Assembly: GCA_022813625.1 (NCBI GenBank) | Contig: JAKLMB010000019.1 | Coordinates: 62,001-126,000, forward strand | DNA from: Aaosphaeria pasadenensis | Taxonomy: Eukaryota > Ascomycota > Dothideomycetes > Pleosporales | Length of the DNA: 64,000 bases | Direction of reading: 5' to 3' | Shown here: piece by piece, positions 22,941 to 35,601 of the stretch | How positions within the stretch are numbered: the first letter of the stretch is position 1 | Layout: each line of letters opens with the position of its first letter | Notes under the pieces: model-generated | What the model saw: only the letters and a program-made list of their open reading frames with translations | The model's database searches: none | Told to the model about the DNA's origin: nothing | Position numbers and translations under genes: made by a program

Positions 22941-25900
22941 GAGGGAAGATGAATATCTGTACGCATTTTGGAGTAGCGACGTTGGTCGTAACGCGACCCG
23001 TATTGGTTGGAGGGTAAAACGTATCATGATTGTTAATTCGGGGTGCTGTCGAAAGTGAGATGAAAGTGTCGCATAAAGCAGAGATACCCTTTCAAGCAAA
23101 GCAACTCAAATCAGAAGTATATGAGATCGTAAATAGACATTTTCTGAAGTGACCTTTGATGTTGACTTGCGAGCTCCGAGGAGCAATATCGACTGCTAAT
23201 AACCTTATTGTACCTTATTTTAGAGTTAATGATAAGGTTACTGAGGGTGGCGAAGGGATTGAGCAGCATCTACGCTCCGGAGAATAAGAAAATCGTGTTT
23301 CCAAGCCAGAGACAATGAGAGTAGGAGTATTCTCTCTGTCTATTATTCTGATTTCGAGTTGCGACTTTGTTCGCGACTTTAGAGGTGTGTTTACGTTGAG
23401 GATTAACGTTGCGCTAAAGGCATTCTCGAGACAAGACTTTTAGTACTGCAATCCACGGCGAATTCGAAGCGAAATTACCGAAAGAGGCAATTGTGCTTGC
23501 CATCGTTCATAAGCACGGCTAGGGCTGCTTTCTAATGGATGACACAGGCCAGTACTTGAAAATTCTCATTATCTGAAGTCATATGTTACATGCTTAGGGT
23601 AGTAGCACTTAAAAGATCGACCGCTGGGTTATGCGATCGATTCATGGGCGCGCAATGAAGCAAAATAGTCGTCATGTAATCGCGATCAATTGCAGACCCA
23701 CGACAGAAACGCGACCGCCAGGGTTGATCACTACAAGGTAGGTACTTGTTGAAGCGTGTCGACGAGTCTCTAGTGTCTGTTGAGCGACTTGTGGCTCATC
23801 TCTATAATCATTGAAGAGCAGATGCACTGCTCGTAGGGCCAGCTCCACTTGGCAATCGCTTCCGCGTTGTGACAGCCGCCATCCATTTGAGGCACGGCTA
23901 CTCACAGGTCGTGCTGATTTCGTTCAAGTGAATGTCTACATGCGCCAACTTGCGATTGCGCATCGACCATAAGCGGGTTTCGCTAGCCCCATCGTGGGTT
24001 TGCGCGACGCTAGAAGGCGGGTAGAATGCACCCTGCATGCTTCAAATGCTCAGTAAGAATGAACAACGTTCGCTGACCGAAGCTGCGCGGTTCCTCATTC
24101 GTGTCCTGTTGTGGAGGAACTTGACGCCACATAATGCAAAGTTGCGCCGCGATGAAGCCGCTGGTTCTCTGTGTCTATGCCAAATGAACTGTTGGTACTG
24201 GCAGTAGGGCCAGGCGAAGAGTCATTCGGGTAATTCCAATCGAGGCGCGGGTCGGAAACGTACTCGAAAGGGCGATCTGATCCAGAAGTGACTGGTCTAC
24301 CTATGGGTAACGGCAAGCTCAAGCGCCTGCATATTCTCCGCACCTTCTAGCTTCTTGTTGGATATACTCTACTGTATCGAGATTGTATGAATTGGCGCTG
24401 TTGCACTGCTTGTAATGGCGCTCAACAAGAAGGCTCGTAATTCATGGTTGGAGTGACAGTGGGTATACGGAGGAAAAAGAGAAAAGGCTTATCAAAGTAA
24501 ATTTGAACCTGAAATGAATCTTCTTGCACTGAGCAATCGTAGAACAGACAGAATGATATGTTTTGATAGAGGGAGGTGAACATATGCGATCTACCTCGAC
24601 GAAAACAGCCAAATCCATGATTGCTTGACTCTGCACAGTAGATAGTGGCAAGCAATCCACACAGTACTCCGTACACATACGCGGCTTCATCTCTGTTCAA
24701 ACGATCGTCGGACAACACAATTACAGATCAATTACCAACAACAACAACAAGAAGATCCACTCAATTGCGGACACTTAGGACCCTGCAGATCCCTCAATAC
24801 CAACACAATTGTTCCACGGTATGCTTCGATGATACTGTAGATCTCAGTTGAAAGATTTGAGAATGCCTTTAGAATGCCTTTAGGGCTTGAAATCGGCATC
24901 TAGATGCCGAACAAGAAGAAGGCCCACAGGTGCATACTCCACTGTTGAAGCGTTATCGCGCCATCTGCGGATGCATTTTCTACGGAGACATTCTACCACC
25001 GATCCGTCAGAAGAGGCGTCCAAGAGTGTTCATTTCGGTAGCTGAGCCGGTCGCTTCGCGAAAAAAAGATCTTATGATCTCCACCATGGGAAGGTGTGAA
25101 TGGGTCAGGAAGCCTGGATCATTCTCGTCCCTTTCACCGTGGATCAATGCTGCAGAGAAGGTTCTTAGTGTGTTCTAGGAGGATTCATTAGCCTTTCGTA
25201 ATCTCTTCTAGAAGGTTGCCGTATTAGTTCAAGGACAGGGTCATCAGAAAGAAATCCGCTCTCTCTACGCCGACGAACCACGTATTAGGTTCGGTTTGCT
25301 TGACCGCAATGGCTTAGGCTCGTGACGTGGGTAGTAATCCTTTCTGTGGTTGAGAGAATATTGATTGATCTCTATCCCGACCTCCGACTTCTACTGATGC
25401 ACCCTGGCCGCAACTGGCCGCGTGCCGGAAATTGGATTAACAGATCCGCGCTTTGGGAGGTAAGATCACATAGTACTGACAACACCGAAGTGGCCAAACA
25501 CCAACAAGGAGCCTAATGTTACAACATATCGTGGTCGGGCAGAAGAGAAGCTAATGGCGGTGGAGAGCGGTCTGGGACATCTGTGTTATTTTCCGCAGAT
25601 GAGCAAGATGAGGTGTACAGCCAGCGAGCAGTTCGTGGCATCCAAGCTGTCCGGGACGTAAGAAATCTGGAGAGAGCACCGCAGCTAACCTTACTAGACT
25701 GCAGGTAATCGTGAAACTACTCGCCAGCCGAGCGGCCAGCCATAGCCAACGGTCGGAGGGCGCCGAGCTCTCAATATCGAACAACTACTGAATTCTGTGC
25801 TGCAAAGTGTATCACTCTAGGAACGATCAGGCGCGCTTTCTTTCAAGCGCATCACGTTGCACGGCTAATGTGTTGCATCATCATTATCACCCAGCAAACA

Positions 25901-27919
25901 GCGCAGTACTGGTCGTACTGTCATCTTGACATAGAAAGCCATCTCTCTTGTTAGTCGAGGAACCGTCGGACCAAGTGCATATGCACGCGGAACAGTAACG
26001 CAGATCGAGGATCAAAGATATATGTCAATTTTAATTATTCACCTACACACCGCGTTACTCAATGCAATAACGCACATAGAGGAGCGTACGCAGTAAGCGT
26101 CGACGCGGTAAACAGCGCCTCAGCGGCTCAGCTTCTAGTGCTCCCGCCAGTTGCCGGATATTATTTTGAAATAAGAAGTATGAGAGACAAAAAAGGGTCC
26201 TGTTGAGGCTGCAGGGGAGACACTGCAGAGCAGGTGGTTCGGAGACGACGGGAATCACCAGAGGTATTGATTCGCGGTCCTGCAGCGGCAGTACGCGGTA
26301 CCCAAGCATGATCATGTAGACCCTTTGGGCGTCCACGGCGAGAAAAAGGGCAGCATGTGGACTGGGGATGGCTGTGGTGTAGCGCTGGGCAATGAAGGCG
26401 AAAGAAAGGATTGCAGCCAAACACACACAGCAGTGGGGCTGTAAAATCCCCAAAAAAAGGGAGCGCAATGACCAGGCCGGGTCAGCATTTTGGACCTTGT
26501 TTGCCCTACACTTGGACGACATTTTGTTGTCCAATTATTACATACTAGTATTGTGCGTGTAGTTACCTACGTGTGAAAATTGATACGAGTTGATGGGGGT
26601 TCTACCGTCATTTCTCTAGAACTGCTAGAGTTGTAACGTCTCCTAACCACTCGTAGCAGTGGGGAGCAGTAGACTGTGGAGACATGTTTCCTAGAACGCA
26701 AGAGTCCCGTCGGTGTGGCATCCACAAAAAGGATATGTTGTAATGACCCAAGTCACTACATACCATTTGGGCAAATCGTAAAAAGGGACCCTTCTTGGAC
26801 AGGTGTGCATTTGCTCGAACCCCGAAGCGGTCAGCGGGAGGTCAAGTCCACCAATTGAGCCCCACGATTGTCAATTTCCATTTGTGCACCCAGCCACTGA
26901 ACCCCATGAGGGTCACGATAGGTCAAGAGCTTATTAGCAAGTCACACTTTGCATACGCAGTAGGTATGATGAGTAGAATAGAAGTCCAGCCAGCATATGC
27001 ACCCAGGGCGCCAGGACCAGGACCGGGACAGGGGGCGATGGCTAACTAGCCGAATGCTCCGCTGGACAGAGTGAGACTCAGCAAGTGACCGAGTGATTGA
27101 GTGACTGAGTAACTGACTGGAAGTGACAGATGGACTGCACTGCGCCAACTGCTACCTCCTCGGCGCTATGCCAAATGCTTGCAATCAAGTGCGAGTGCGT
27201 GCACCACTGAGGCTGGCTCTGCTTGCAGGAGACTTTGCGTCGTCGTCCTCCTGCAGGCCGTCCCTAGCGTCTTGGTACTAGTACGTAGGTCTGGTGTCTG
27301 TGATGTCTGTTTGTGTTAGAAATTAGAAGGGAAGACGGTAGTTGGGGGGGGGAAGGAGGATAGGGTAATTAGGGTGAGATAGTATGGTGACTATGTTGGT
27401 GTTGTGGTTGTGGTGGTTAGGTCAAGTTAGCATCAGAGTGTCAGACTAACTAGTGTAACCCTTGCCCTGCGTATTCACCTTTCTACCCTTACCCCCTTGT
27501 ACCTTGTTATCCTACAGGCTACAGGTGGTTACGGTATCTATCTAAACTTGTACTTGGTCTGGTTTCGGGACAAAACCACCTACGATACCTACCTACATCA
27601 TCGGGCAGCATACGACCCTGCGCCATATAATAACTCCCTTCACGACCCTTTCTTTCGCTTCTTGCCGCATCATCCCCTTCAAACACACATTCAATCCTAC
27701 AGACACACAAACATACAAATTAACATCATCTCCCCTCGAACTCCATTTATCTATCTTTACATACCACGCCACACTATATCCAACTACACAACTACACCAC
27801 CACCAGTCCACCACTATCTACATCACGACTCGTATCTACAACCACCACCAAAGGGACCATCACCATCCAACCTTATCATCTCTTCGACATACCAACTACT
27901 CCAACCACTCTATCCCACA
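22941..27919. other. 5-kb gene-free stretch
   Basis: Several frames of 60-160 codons occur on both strands but none shows protein-like composition or family motifs. The region includes an 18-bp perfect palindrome (24893-24910), one inverted repeat (TAACCTTAT at 23200-23208 and its complement at 23232-23240) and one TACGGAGTA-type motif (24665-24673). The last 400 bases are pyrimidine/CA-rich and probably form the long leader of the microprotein gene at 27,920. Confidence 0.55.
24893..24910. repeat. 18-bp perfect palindrome
   Basis: TCGGCATCTAGATGCCGA reads identically on both strands. It lies just after a direct repeat of AGAATGCCTTT (about 24870-24891). It could be a dimeric protein-binding site or a chance palindrome; no nearby gene tells which. 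Confidence 0.8.
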
Positions 27920-28144
27920 ATGTTCTCTTGCGTAAACTACGAGCGAGGCTGCCGTGGCCGATGCAACCAGCAGCAAGGCCGATGCGGTAATTGCATCACC
28001 CTCAACCTCGCCAGCGTCCGCACAAACAGCTCCTCTTCAGTGACATCAGTCAACGGCCGACCAAATGGTGCTTACTCGGCCATGACCAACTCGTTCGCTT
28101 CGCTATCCCAAATGCAGCCGTCATCATCCGGCAGGGCTCATTAG
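27920..28144 (+). CDS. Cys-rich fungal microprotein, 74 aa
   Basis: An ATG in good context (CCCACAATG) opens a 74-codon frame. The first 25 residues carry five cysteines spaced C4-x6-C11-x3-C15-x6-C22-x2-C25, with NYERGCRGRC at 6-15. The rest is Ser/Asn-rich and ends SSSGRAH. I recall short fungal proteins starting MFSC.NYERGCRGR in other Pezizomycotina, which supports a real gene. There is no signal peptide, so the cysteines may bind a metal in the cytosol or nucleus rather than form disulfides. The same frame is open but ATG-free for 400 bases upstream, a CA/CT-rich stretch that reads as a long 5' leader. Function unknown. Confidence 0.7.
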   Translation: MFSCVNYERGCRGRCNQQQGRCGNCITLNLASVRTNSSSSVTSVNGRPNGAYSAMTNSFASLSQMQPSSSGRAH

Positions 28145-31100
28145 AGGCAATCAACCAATCGTTCAACAAACATTGAACCATCAACATCACGATACCTACG
28201 GCGCAACGAACCAATAATGATTGAACTTCAGCGACACCGAAACAGTCCATTGGTTTCCTCCAAGACCATAATCCGACAATTTCATAAAAGCACAGCGATC
28301 TCCCTCTCTCCATCTTACTACTCGACTACCCACTTCTATTTCATGGATCTCTCCTAGGGCAAAGCATTTGGAAGGAACATGCATCATTTCAGCGGGATGG
28401 GGGCTTTGGCTTCCTCTTTTCTTTCTTCTTTCCATTCTCATGTATCATATTGACCAAGTCCCCCCACCATTCTTCCCGGGCAGGATAGCGAAGGCGTTGG
28501 GTGCAACTATAGACTGGGACGGATTCGCGTCTACGAACGCGAATGTATTTCTTTTATCATTGATTTATTTTACTCGAGGCCATCTCTTGTACACCGAGAC
28601 AGCAACATGCGGACTCTTCAGAGTGTCAAACATGCTGCTGCTCTCGCTTAGCCACAGCGCGGTTCTCGCGGACCAGGGCAGGCTTCAGTTACTTTATTAT
28701 CCTTAGATAACGCCAAATGCAATCTAAACAATATACAAACAAATCACTCAAGAGCTTCTCCCCTCGCTTTGCATGCAGTTTTGTCTTGTCCATTGCACGT
28801 TTTCGAACACCTACGGGGTGGTCTTTTCGCCAACCGATATTAATCATTTGATGCGGGTGTGTAGAGATGGGGTGGGCGAGGCCGAGTAGATCACAACCAA
28901 GTATGGAAGACTGTAAATACTGTGCATGTACGATGGGGGCGAGGGATGGGCAGAAGAGAGGGGGTGGTGGGTTCCGGACATGGCCATTTCGGAATTCTCA
29001 TGATCGTCGTATCTACCATCCGAACATCGTCAGATTCTGCTATCTACCACATCTAAAACATGGAATCAACTGATGGGTTTTTTCCTGCTTGACAATGGAA
29101 AAAAATCATTATTCGGACCTTCACAAGAAATCCGATTGACCCGAGAAAGTAAAGCAACCAAAGCTTGATAAGTGGCCCTGGTTGGCGCGCGGAGAAAAAA
29201 AAGATTTTCTCAGACCAGAAACACGCCCTCTTTCCTGATATTTCCATGAAGCCGAAACGACGATGCCCCAAGAAGGGTTCGTCGTCGGAATGACAAGAAC
29301 CTCAATAAACTGAAGGATCGGTCAATACGCTGGGGATCGGGCCAGACTGGCCAAGGCAAATGATCAAGGAATCGGACGAGGACGAAATTGGGGGGAGACA
29401 GAGAACGCCACTGGCGTCACTGCGCAGCGGGCGCCAAAACGTTTCGCGGTTGCCCGCCCTGGTTTCGAGACCCCAACGGGCCAAGTCTGGATGCTCTGGA
29501 TGTGGGGCTGGTCGTGAGAGCGGGGTGCCTGGGTGTTGAGGTGATGTTGGAATGGTTAATGGGAGTTGCCATGGTGCGAGTATGGAGTGCAGTAAGCACT
29601 GCAGGCAGCGTCACAGGCGGCGCTGGTGGCCCAGCTTCAGACTATCTGGTGCTACCGGGTGAGAAGACACGGCCGCCAGGGGACACCAGCGAGGGTCTTT
29701 CTCCCAGCGAAGACCCTCTCGAAAGGGTCTGGACTACGCAATGGCATTCTGACTATTGCGTAGATGGTGGAGATCTACGTCTCCTTAGGCTCCGTTTCGG
29801 GTGGGCGAGAAGGTCTACTAGGAAGTTTCAATCCGTCATTGCGGGTGTTCGAAAACAGGGCAGTATCACGAAGTTATCGATAAGGCTTTGGGAAATTGAT
29901 GAGATGATGAGATGGTGAGATGGAGATAGATGGATATGCAGACTACGAGGTGTTGTCGGGTGGATGGCTGTTGTGCATCTTCCGTCGTGCCGTGCTTCCC
30001 AATCACGTATGAGTACTGCATCTTACTCTACACATTATTATTATTCGGCAATAATTCGCCATAGGTACATACATACATACATTAGCATGTATGTGGAGTG
30101 TCAATTCGTACTCCTCGGCGTCAAATAAAGGTGCGAACAACCGAACATACGAGTTCATCCATTCGACCCCAGATGTCCACAGGTGTCCCAAAGGCATTCC
30201 AGCTTGCTGGTCGTTCCCGCTTTGGTGGCGCCTGTGTAAATGCCGTAATCTGACGCGTGTAATTGTTGACCGAAACCCAACGAGGCTCTATCCTGTTTTT
30301 GATTGTTCGTCTGAAGTGTTTGTTGGCTGTGTACATGTACATACATGCGGCGGCGGCGGCATGCATCCTATCGTCAATAGTTGCATCTTACGTTGTGGCA
30401 TTGCTGATGCTGCGAAAGTATTGCTTCGGTCATTTTTGTTCTCTAGGGAAAACATAATACATTCTCCACAGTTTCTATTTTTGCAGTATCGGGTTTGGAC
30501 GATCATGTTCATCATTTTCCTCAACCTTGTTCCGACTGGAAGAAAGTTGTTGCTGGGGCAAGTTGTGCTTCATACGGAGTTGTAGTGTATGTAACAGATC
30601 CTCCGCACATGCAATGCAACCAAAGCCGGACCGTAAACCCCATAGGCATGCATAGATACCTGATAGCAAAAGACAACGAATCAGAACCTAAAGCTTCTGA
30701 AATCCCCGATTATGTATCTATCTCCATGCTCCTTGAGTTTGCTCGCCCCCGCGTTCCGTCGTGATACCCAGATAACCACAGCCGCGGTTTCTACATATGC
30801 AGCCATGAGGACATCATAACCCCGACATTCCAACGTCTCACCGACCCTCCACCTTTCGGAGCAGTCTTACTCCTACCTGCAGCGGTTTGCAAGAAATCAG
30901 ATAAGACTACTCCGTACTCAACCTGCCAATCAGCCAGCCGACTTCTATCATGCAGAACGGGCCAGTCATCCAGCCAATCGACCATCGTCCTTATTTTACA
31001 GACCGATGAAAGAAGCCTAGGGTCTCGCTTACCTTGCATTCTAACCAACCTCAGCAGCCAGTTCAGCAGGAAACAAGAAAGCATTTTAGTTATGCCCGGG

Positions 31101-33336
31101 GATTACGACCATGCCAGGTCAAGGCAGGGCAATCATCAATCGCGCTAACCGCCTCATGTGGTTGTACAGAGCATGTTTAACCCGTAGTTAGTTACATTTA
31201 CGAGATAAACTCACAGTTAGTTTCAAGGGGCATGATGGAGGGAAGAATATTACGTCACTTTCCATCTTATTCCAGGGTCCAGCACCTGCATACACACATT
31301 TCCCAGACACGCGCTTTCATCAACACTATGTACACGAACATATAAAGTAACAAAAACATGTCAGACAGACATTGCTCTTGTCCCCACTCACTGGAGCACG
31401 ATTAAAAAACGGTCTGACTTAATTATTTGCTCTCCCTTCGGAATCCGTTCGAATAATCCGCGAGGATGTTTCGACGTACAAAAACGACTCGGGGCCGCAT
31501 GTCACGTGAAGTGCCGGAGCATGGAGAATGTTAACTATCTGCAGGGTAACCTTTTCGAGTTGGAAGTAATATCTGAATGTTGTGAATCCATCGCATTTCG
31601 TTCTCACGCCGAAGACACGCCGAAGAGTAGAACCTCGCCCCATGTTGCAAGGCCGGCATTTTCAATTAACTGGGGCAAGACGTCGAGAATTGAACGGGCC
31701 CGCCCGGTCTGGACCTTCGACAATCCTCACATGAGCGACGATCTTTCAAGGCAACCTGGGCTGGCCAACCTCACTCCCTTTTTTTCAATACCTGCATTGG
31801 GGATCGCCGATCATGTGTGGGCGCGAAAAGTCGGTCTCGGGATGGGGTTTATGATGTCTTTGTAAGACTTCAACTATCGTGACGATGGACGTTGGCGGGC
31901 CCATGCCAGGGTGTCGTCGACACTGCGGTAAAAAGGAAGGATTGCCACCGATGCTTTTCTGGACGTCTGACCTGGTGGAGAAGATCATTTGCCTTAGGCG
32001 GTATGCATACGGTATTGTATTAAAAGATGCACGTCTAGAACATGGATGGACGCTGTCTACGCTTGCTACGACGTCTGGAGTCCGGAGCGGGTCAACCTTT
32101 CTCAGACTTGACCTCCGACCTTAGATCTACTCACTACAGAATCGGCTCTTATGACCTGGCGAGAGAATTCGCAGACTGGCATCGCATCGCCAGATATCTA
32201 CACTTTCTTGCTGGTTCGTTACAACAATACAGGTCACGCAATTGCACGTTTGTCCACATATTAATGATGCTTCTGAACGGCCACCAGCGTCAGGAACTCG
32301 AACATATCTTTGCTGCCATCATTGGCATCATGTCCTTACGAGCCGTTATATGAAAGCAGAAGGCTTCGTGTCTACTTACAACACATAGAAAATGCCCGTG
32401 CGGCTTTCCTCGTCTGAAGGTTTCCCAACGAACAATTCACTCTACCATAGTGCACGAGATTGTAGTGAAATATCAGTCTTGACATCGGACTTCACGGCCA
32501 TTGCTTGGTCGGAGATAAAGGCCCGATGGGGTCTTTAAAGCGGCATGTACACGGACAAGAGTCGTAAGGAATCTTTGGTAGGTTTGTTATATGTGAGGAT
32601 GAGAGAATGGTGCGATCTTTCTAGTGGTGTGCTGGTTGAGATCACTGTGATAGACGGAGCTATGTGGGACTTTGAGTGTATTTTTAGTGATGTTGTGGTT
32701 GGATCCTCAAGATAACTAGTACAAGGTAGAGATACAGGAGGGCTATTTGGATACACATGGAGATGTTGGGCTTTCGGGTGCTTAGATGAAAAAGTTTATT
32801 GTGATACTATAGAATTGGTTCCCTCATTGATGTGTATATTTTAACAGTACTAGTACATGTTCAACAATGTGAAGTCATTTTCAAAGTTATAAATATGTTT
32901 TAAGAAGGGCAGATATACTAAACTTTGTTGCGTGATAATTTCCTCTTAATAACTGAGGAGAAGGAAAGAAATAATCAACAGATGAATTCGAAAAATATCT
33001 CAGGAGACGGAGAGGTACGTATGGCGTCTAACTGGGCGTCACATATCGGTATGCAGTTCTCGTACCAAGGCCCGTTTGGCCATGACTCAAACTTTTGATG
33101 GGAGGTTCGACTCTGATTACACTGTTGAAGAGGTGTTGAATTCCAAACGCTCGGTAAATTTCATTTTTGTGAATTGAAGCTGCCATATGCGTAGGAAAAA
33201 AATGATCACGGCTCAAGCCTTGGAGAAATGTACTTTAGACGTTGACATATAGGCATTATAAACTATTACTACGACGTGCAATCCCACGCAAATATTAATA
33301 CGATCATGCTCTCCAGTTGCGTAAGCATTTCAGACA
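28145..33336. other. 5.2-kb gene-free stretch
   Basis: Begins with the 3' UTR of the microprotein gene. Chance frames up to 176 codons (29388-29918) occur but have no recognisable domain, and their composition follows the surrounding DNA. A hairpin at 29691-29718, the palindromic tetranucleotide stretch around 30065-30093 (CATACATACATA...GTATG) and two TACGGAGT-type motifs (30573, 30908) are the visible structure. Confidence 0.5.
29691..29718. repeat. hairpin-forming inverted repeat
   Basis: GAGGGTCTT at 29691-29699 is complemented by AAGACCCTC at 29710-29718 around a 10-nt loop, a 9-bp perfect stem in otherwise featureless DNA. Confidence 0.75.
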
Positions 33337-34620
33337 TCACCTAGATAGACTGACTGCTAACCACCAACCTGCCAATGCCAGGGTGGCCAAAGTGACAACA
33401 ATCGCATTGCCCTGTGGCGTCAGAATAATATAGGACAAACTACCCACGATGATCTCCAATTTCCGAGCAGTGTCCCTCCTGGACTTCCAGTGAGGATTGA
33501 TAGAGAACGGAGTGCTGCTCCGAATATCATCTGGTCCCTGCAGCGGCTTGTCATCGACACGCGCATATAATGCAACCGGACGGTGGTCCGAAGTGTGCTG
33601 TATTGGTAGTGCGGTATACGTTTGCGGCTTCAGTGCTCTCGACCTGGAGTAGAGAATTCGGTCACACCAGCTTGGGTAGCGATGTTTCGACCAATTCCAA
33701 TAACCCTCCTCTTCAGAATTTGACCGTTTGTGAGTAGCCAGCTGTTCACTACTATGGGATGATAGCTTGTAGGTTGGCGGGAAGGTAATGGGAAGTTCAT
33801 CCAGACCGTGAAGCGTGCGGTTTGAATCCCTCTCCTGCGCTAATTGGTCTTTGCTCAGAAGATGGGAGAAGTGCTCATCAGAGTCTCGGGCGCTTGTCGG
33901 TTGTGGGTAGCTTTTCCAAGCATCGGGCCCCGGAGGCTTGTCGTGCGTTCTATAGTTCAGATCTCCAGCAAAGAAAACATGGTTCCCTGAAGTGAAAAGT
34001 CCATTATTATCTTCTGGGGGATCTGATGAAGATGATAGCAACGGCACTTGCTCGCTGGAGCTGTATCCGGACGATTCGTTGTTTTCAAAAACGAGGTTTT
34101 GCACGATGGAGGACCAATCCCGGTTCCGTGCTTCAATGTTACATTCCATAGGGGCAAGATGAGCAGCCGTAAATGTCAGTTTCAACAAGTCGTCGGATCC
34201 AGGACAAGATAGACCAAGACGCAGGGCGACTGCACCCTTATTGCCCATATTCCAGAACCCAACCCCCGCGCCAGCTGATTGAAGCCATTGAATACGTTGT
34301 GCCATGTGCGGCTTCGCGTAGATCATCAGAGCAGTCATGCCTAAGCTGCGAGTTGCGACATGTTCGAGTCGTTCGTGGCCATGACTGCGTATCTCGGACG
34401 CAAGGTTTACAGCTTGTGTCACATGATCAAAGTACGGTGAGAGAAACGATCCTCCGAGGAACGAGTACGCGATAGGGCTGACTTCTTGTAGGGAGATGGC
34501 GAGGACATCAGGCAGAGATGCTGCTGTCGGTGGAAGAGCATTAAATAGAGACGGTCCTAGGGATTCGGGGTCCACCAGGTTGCGAGCGCAATTGAAGGTG
34601 ACAAGATATAGTTCAAACAT
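33337..34620 (-). CDS. tail-anchored inositol polyphosphate 5-phosphatase, Inp54-like, 427 aa
   Basis: Single exon on the minus strand. The endonuclease/exonuclease/phosphatase fold is complete: VTFNCAR at 7-13, catalytic Glu46 in LQEV, TAAHLAP near 151-157, the metal-binding AGDLNYR at 218-224, the signature PSWCDRI at 316-322 and the catalytic TSDHRP at 343-348. It ends with one hydrophobic segment (about 404-424) and only three residues after it, the layout of a tail-anchored protein. Yeast Inp54 has this architecture, sits in the ER membrane and removes the 5-phosphate of PI(4,5)P2. The shared layout suggests the same role. It is divergent from the dehydrogenase gene to the right, with about 1 kb between the starts. 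Confidence 0.92.
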   Translation of the reverse strand: MFELYLVTFNCARNLVDPESLGPSLFNALPPTAASLPDVLAISLQEVSPIAYSFLGGSFLSPYFDHVTQAVNLASEIRSHGHERLEHVATRSLGMTALMIYAKPHMAQRIQWLQSAGAGVGFWNMGNKGAVALRLGLSCPGSDDLLKLTFTAAHLAPMECNIEARNRDWSSIVQNLVFENNESSGYSSSEQVPLLSSSSDPPEDNNGLFTSGNHVFFAGDLNYRTHDKPPGPDAWKSYPQPTSARDSDEHFSHLLSKDQLAQERDSNRTLHGLDELPITFPPTYKLSSHSSEQLATHKRSNSEEEGYWNWSKHRYPSWCDRILYSRSRALKPQTYTALPIQHTSDHRPVALYARVDDKPLQGPDDIRSSTPFSINPHWKSRRDTARKLEIIVGSLSYIILTPQGNAIVVTLATLALAGWWLAVSLSR

Positions 34621-35601
34621 TATCGATAACGGATGAGGCTGGAATAGCTATGGATATTGATATCGATATGGAAAGGGCGGTCAGTGGTTTGCGGAGAATG
34701 TGGAGAAACGGAACACGACCCAAACGCCCGCAGATTGCCAGTTGTTCGTAAGGATCTTCAGATGGACTACCAGATCTTGTCGGAATTCTTGAGGCTTTCT
34801 CCAAGCGGGTAGCCAAGGAAGGTGATCCGGATTGACGAGGAAGTACAAGACTCAAGAGCCAGCAACTTGTGATTTGGCAGAGAACCAGACAGAGCAAAGC
34901 TGTATGGTTAGTATCGTCGGTTTTATCGGTATCGTCGGTACGATCAGTATTCGAAGTAGTTAGTGGTGGCAAAGATGGGGAGGAGATGATGCATTGGCGA
35001 GGTTGGAGTGGAGAATGTCACGACGACGGCGTGGAATAAAAAGAGGGGACTCTCAGTCAAATATTTGTCGCGAGAGAAGATGGGACAGGAGGAGTGGAAA
35101 GTTTATTGGGTGAGAACGGGAGGGTGGGTTTTGTTGTTGGGTGAAGATCGACGGTTCACGACGTTGCCAGGTGGAAGAGGTTCAAAGGGTCCTTTTGTAC
35201 GTCATCATGGCCAAAATGAGCTGTAGTCGGGGTAGGTGGGGGTTGAAGCACAAAAGTCAGAGCTCTATCTAATCTATCCCCTACACAAAGAAAATAAAAC
35301 TGTACAACTATCGTGACACTATTCAACGCGATTTTCCCTTGCAATTGCTTTTCCATCCACTTGCTACTTCTCCTTACACATCGTGCCTGCAGCTCAGTCA
35401 TCTAGGCCGGCCCAACGAAGCCTCATTCGACCGATCAGTCGAGCCTAGAAGCTTATTCACGAATCCTGAGATTTCTTCTAAAAAGGGTCCTTTAAAGCTC
35501 GACGGACGCGTGTTCTGTTGCTTTTCTCTGTCTCCTTCTCTACTCCTCTTCCACCCTCTCAATCCTTTTCAATTGCATCAATTGCACTCTTTCCACCCAC
35601 A
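34621..35601. other. divergent promoter region, 5-phosphatase / dehydrogenase
   Basis: About 1 kb containing both start regions. The right 100 bases are C/T-rich, typical of a fungal 5' leader. No gene seen inside. Confidence 0.55.

Noticed and set aside
4795..23745. Repeated TAGGTAC/GTACCTA heptamer in gaps
   Set aside because: About nine copies are seen where about eight are expected for a 7-mer, so there is no enrichment.
26055..26534. 159-codon minus-strand frame
   Set aside because: Unusual composition and no motif; probably a chance frame in the 5-kb gap.
29388..29918. 176-codon open frame on the plus strand
   Set aside because: No recognisable domain, GC-rich local composition keeps frames open by chance, and there is no promoter or family support.
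31506..32353. Pair of plus-strand frames of 119 and 103 codons
   Set aside because: They lie in different frames and no plausible intron joins them; translated text resembles no protein family.
33090..33120. GGTTCGACTCT, B-box-like tRNA signal
   Set aside because: The bases around it do not form a T-arm stem and no matching A box or acceptor stem is present.
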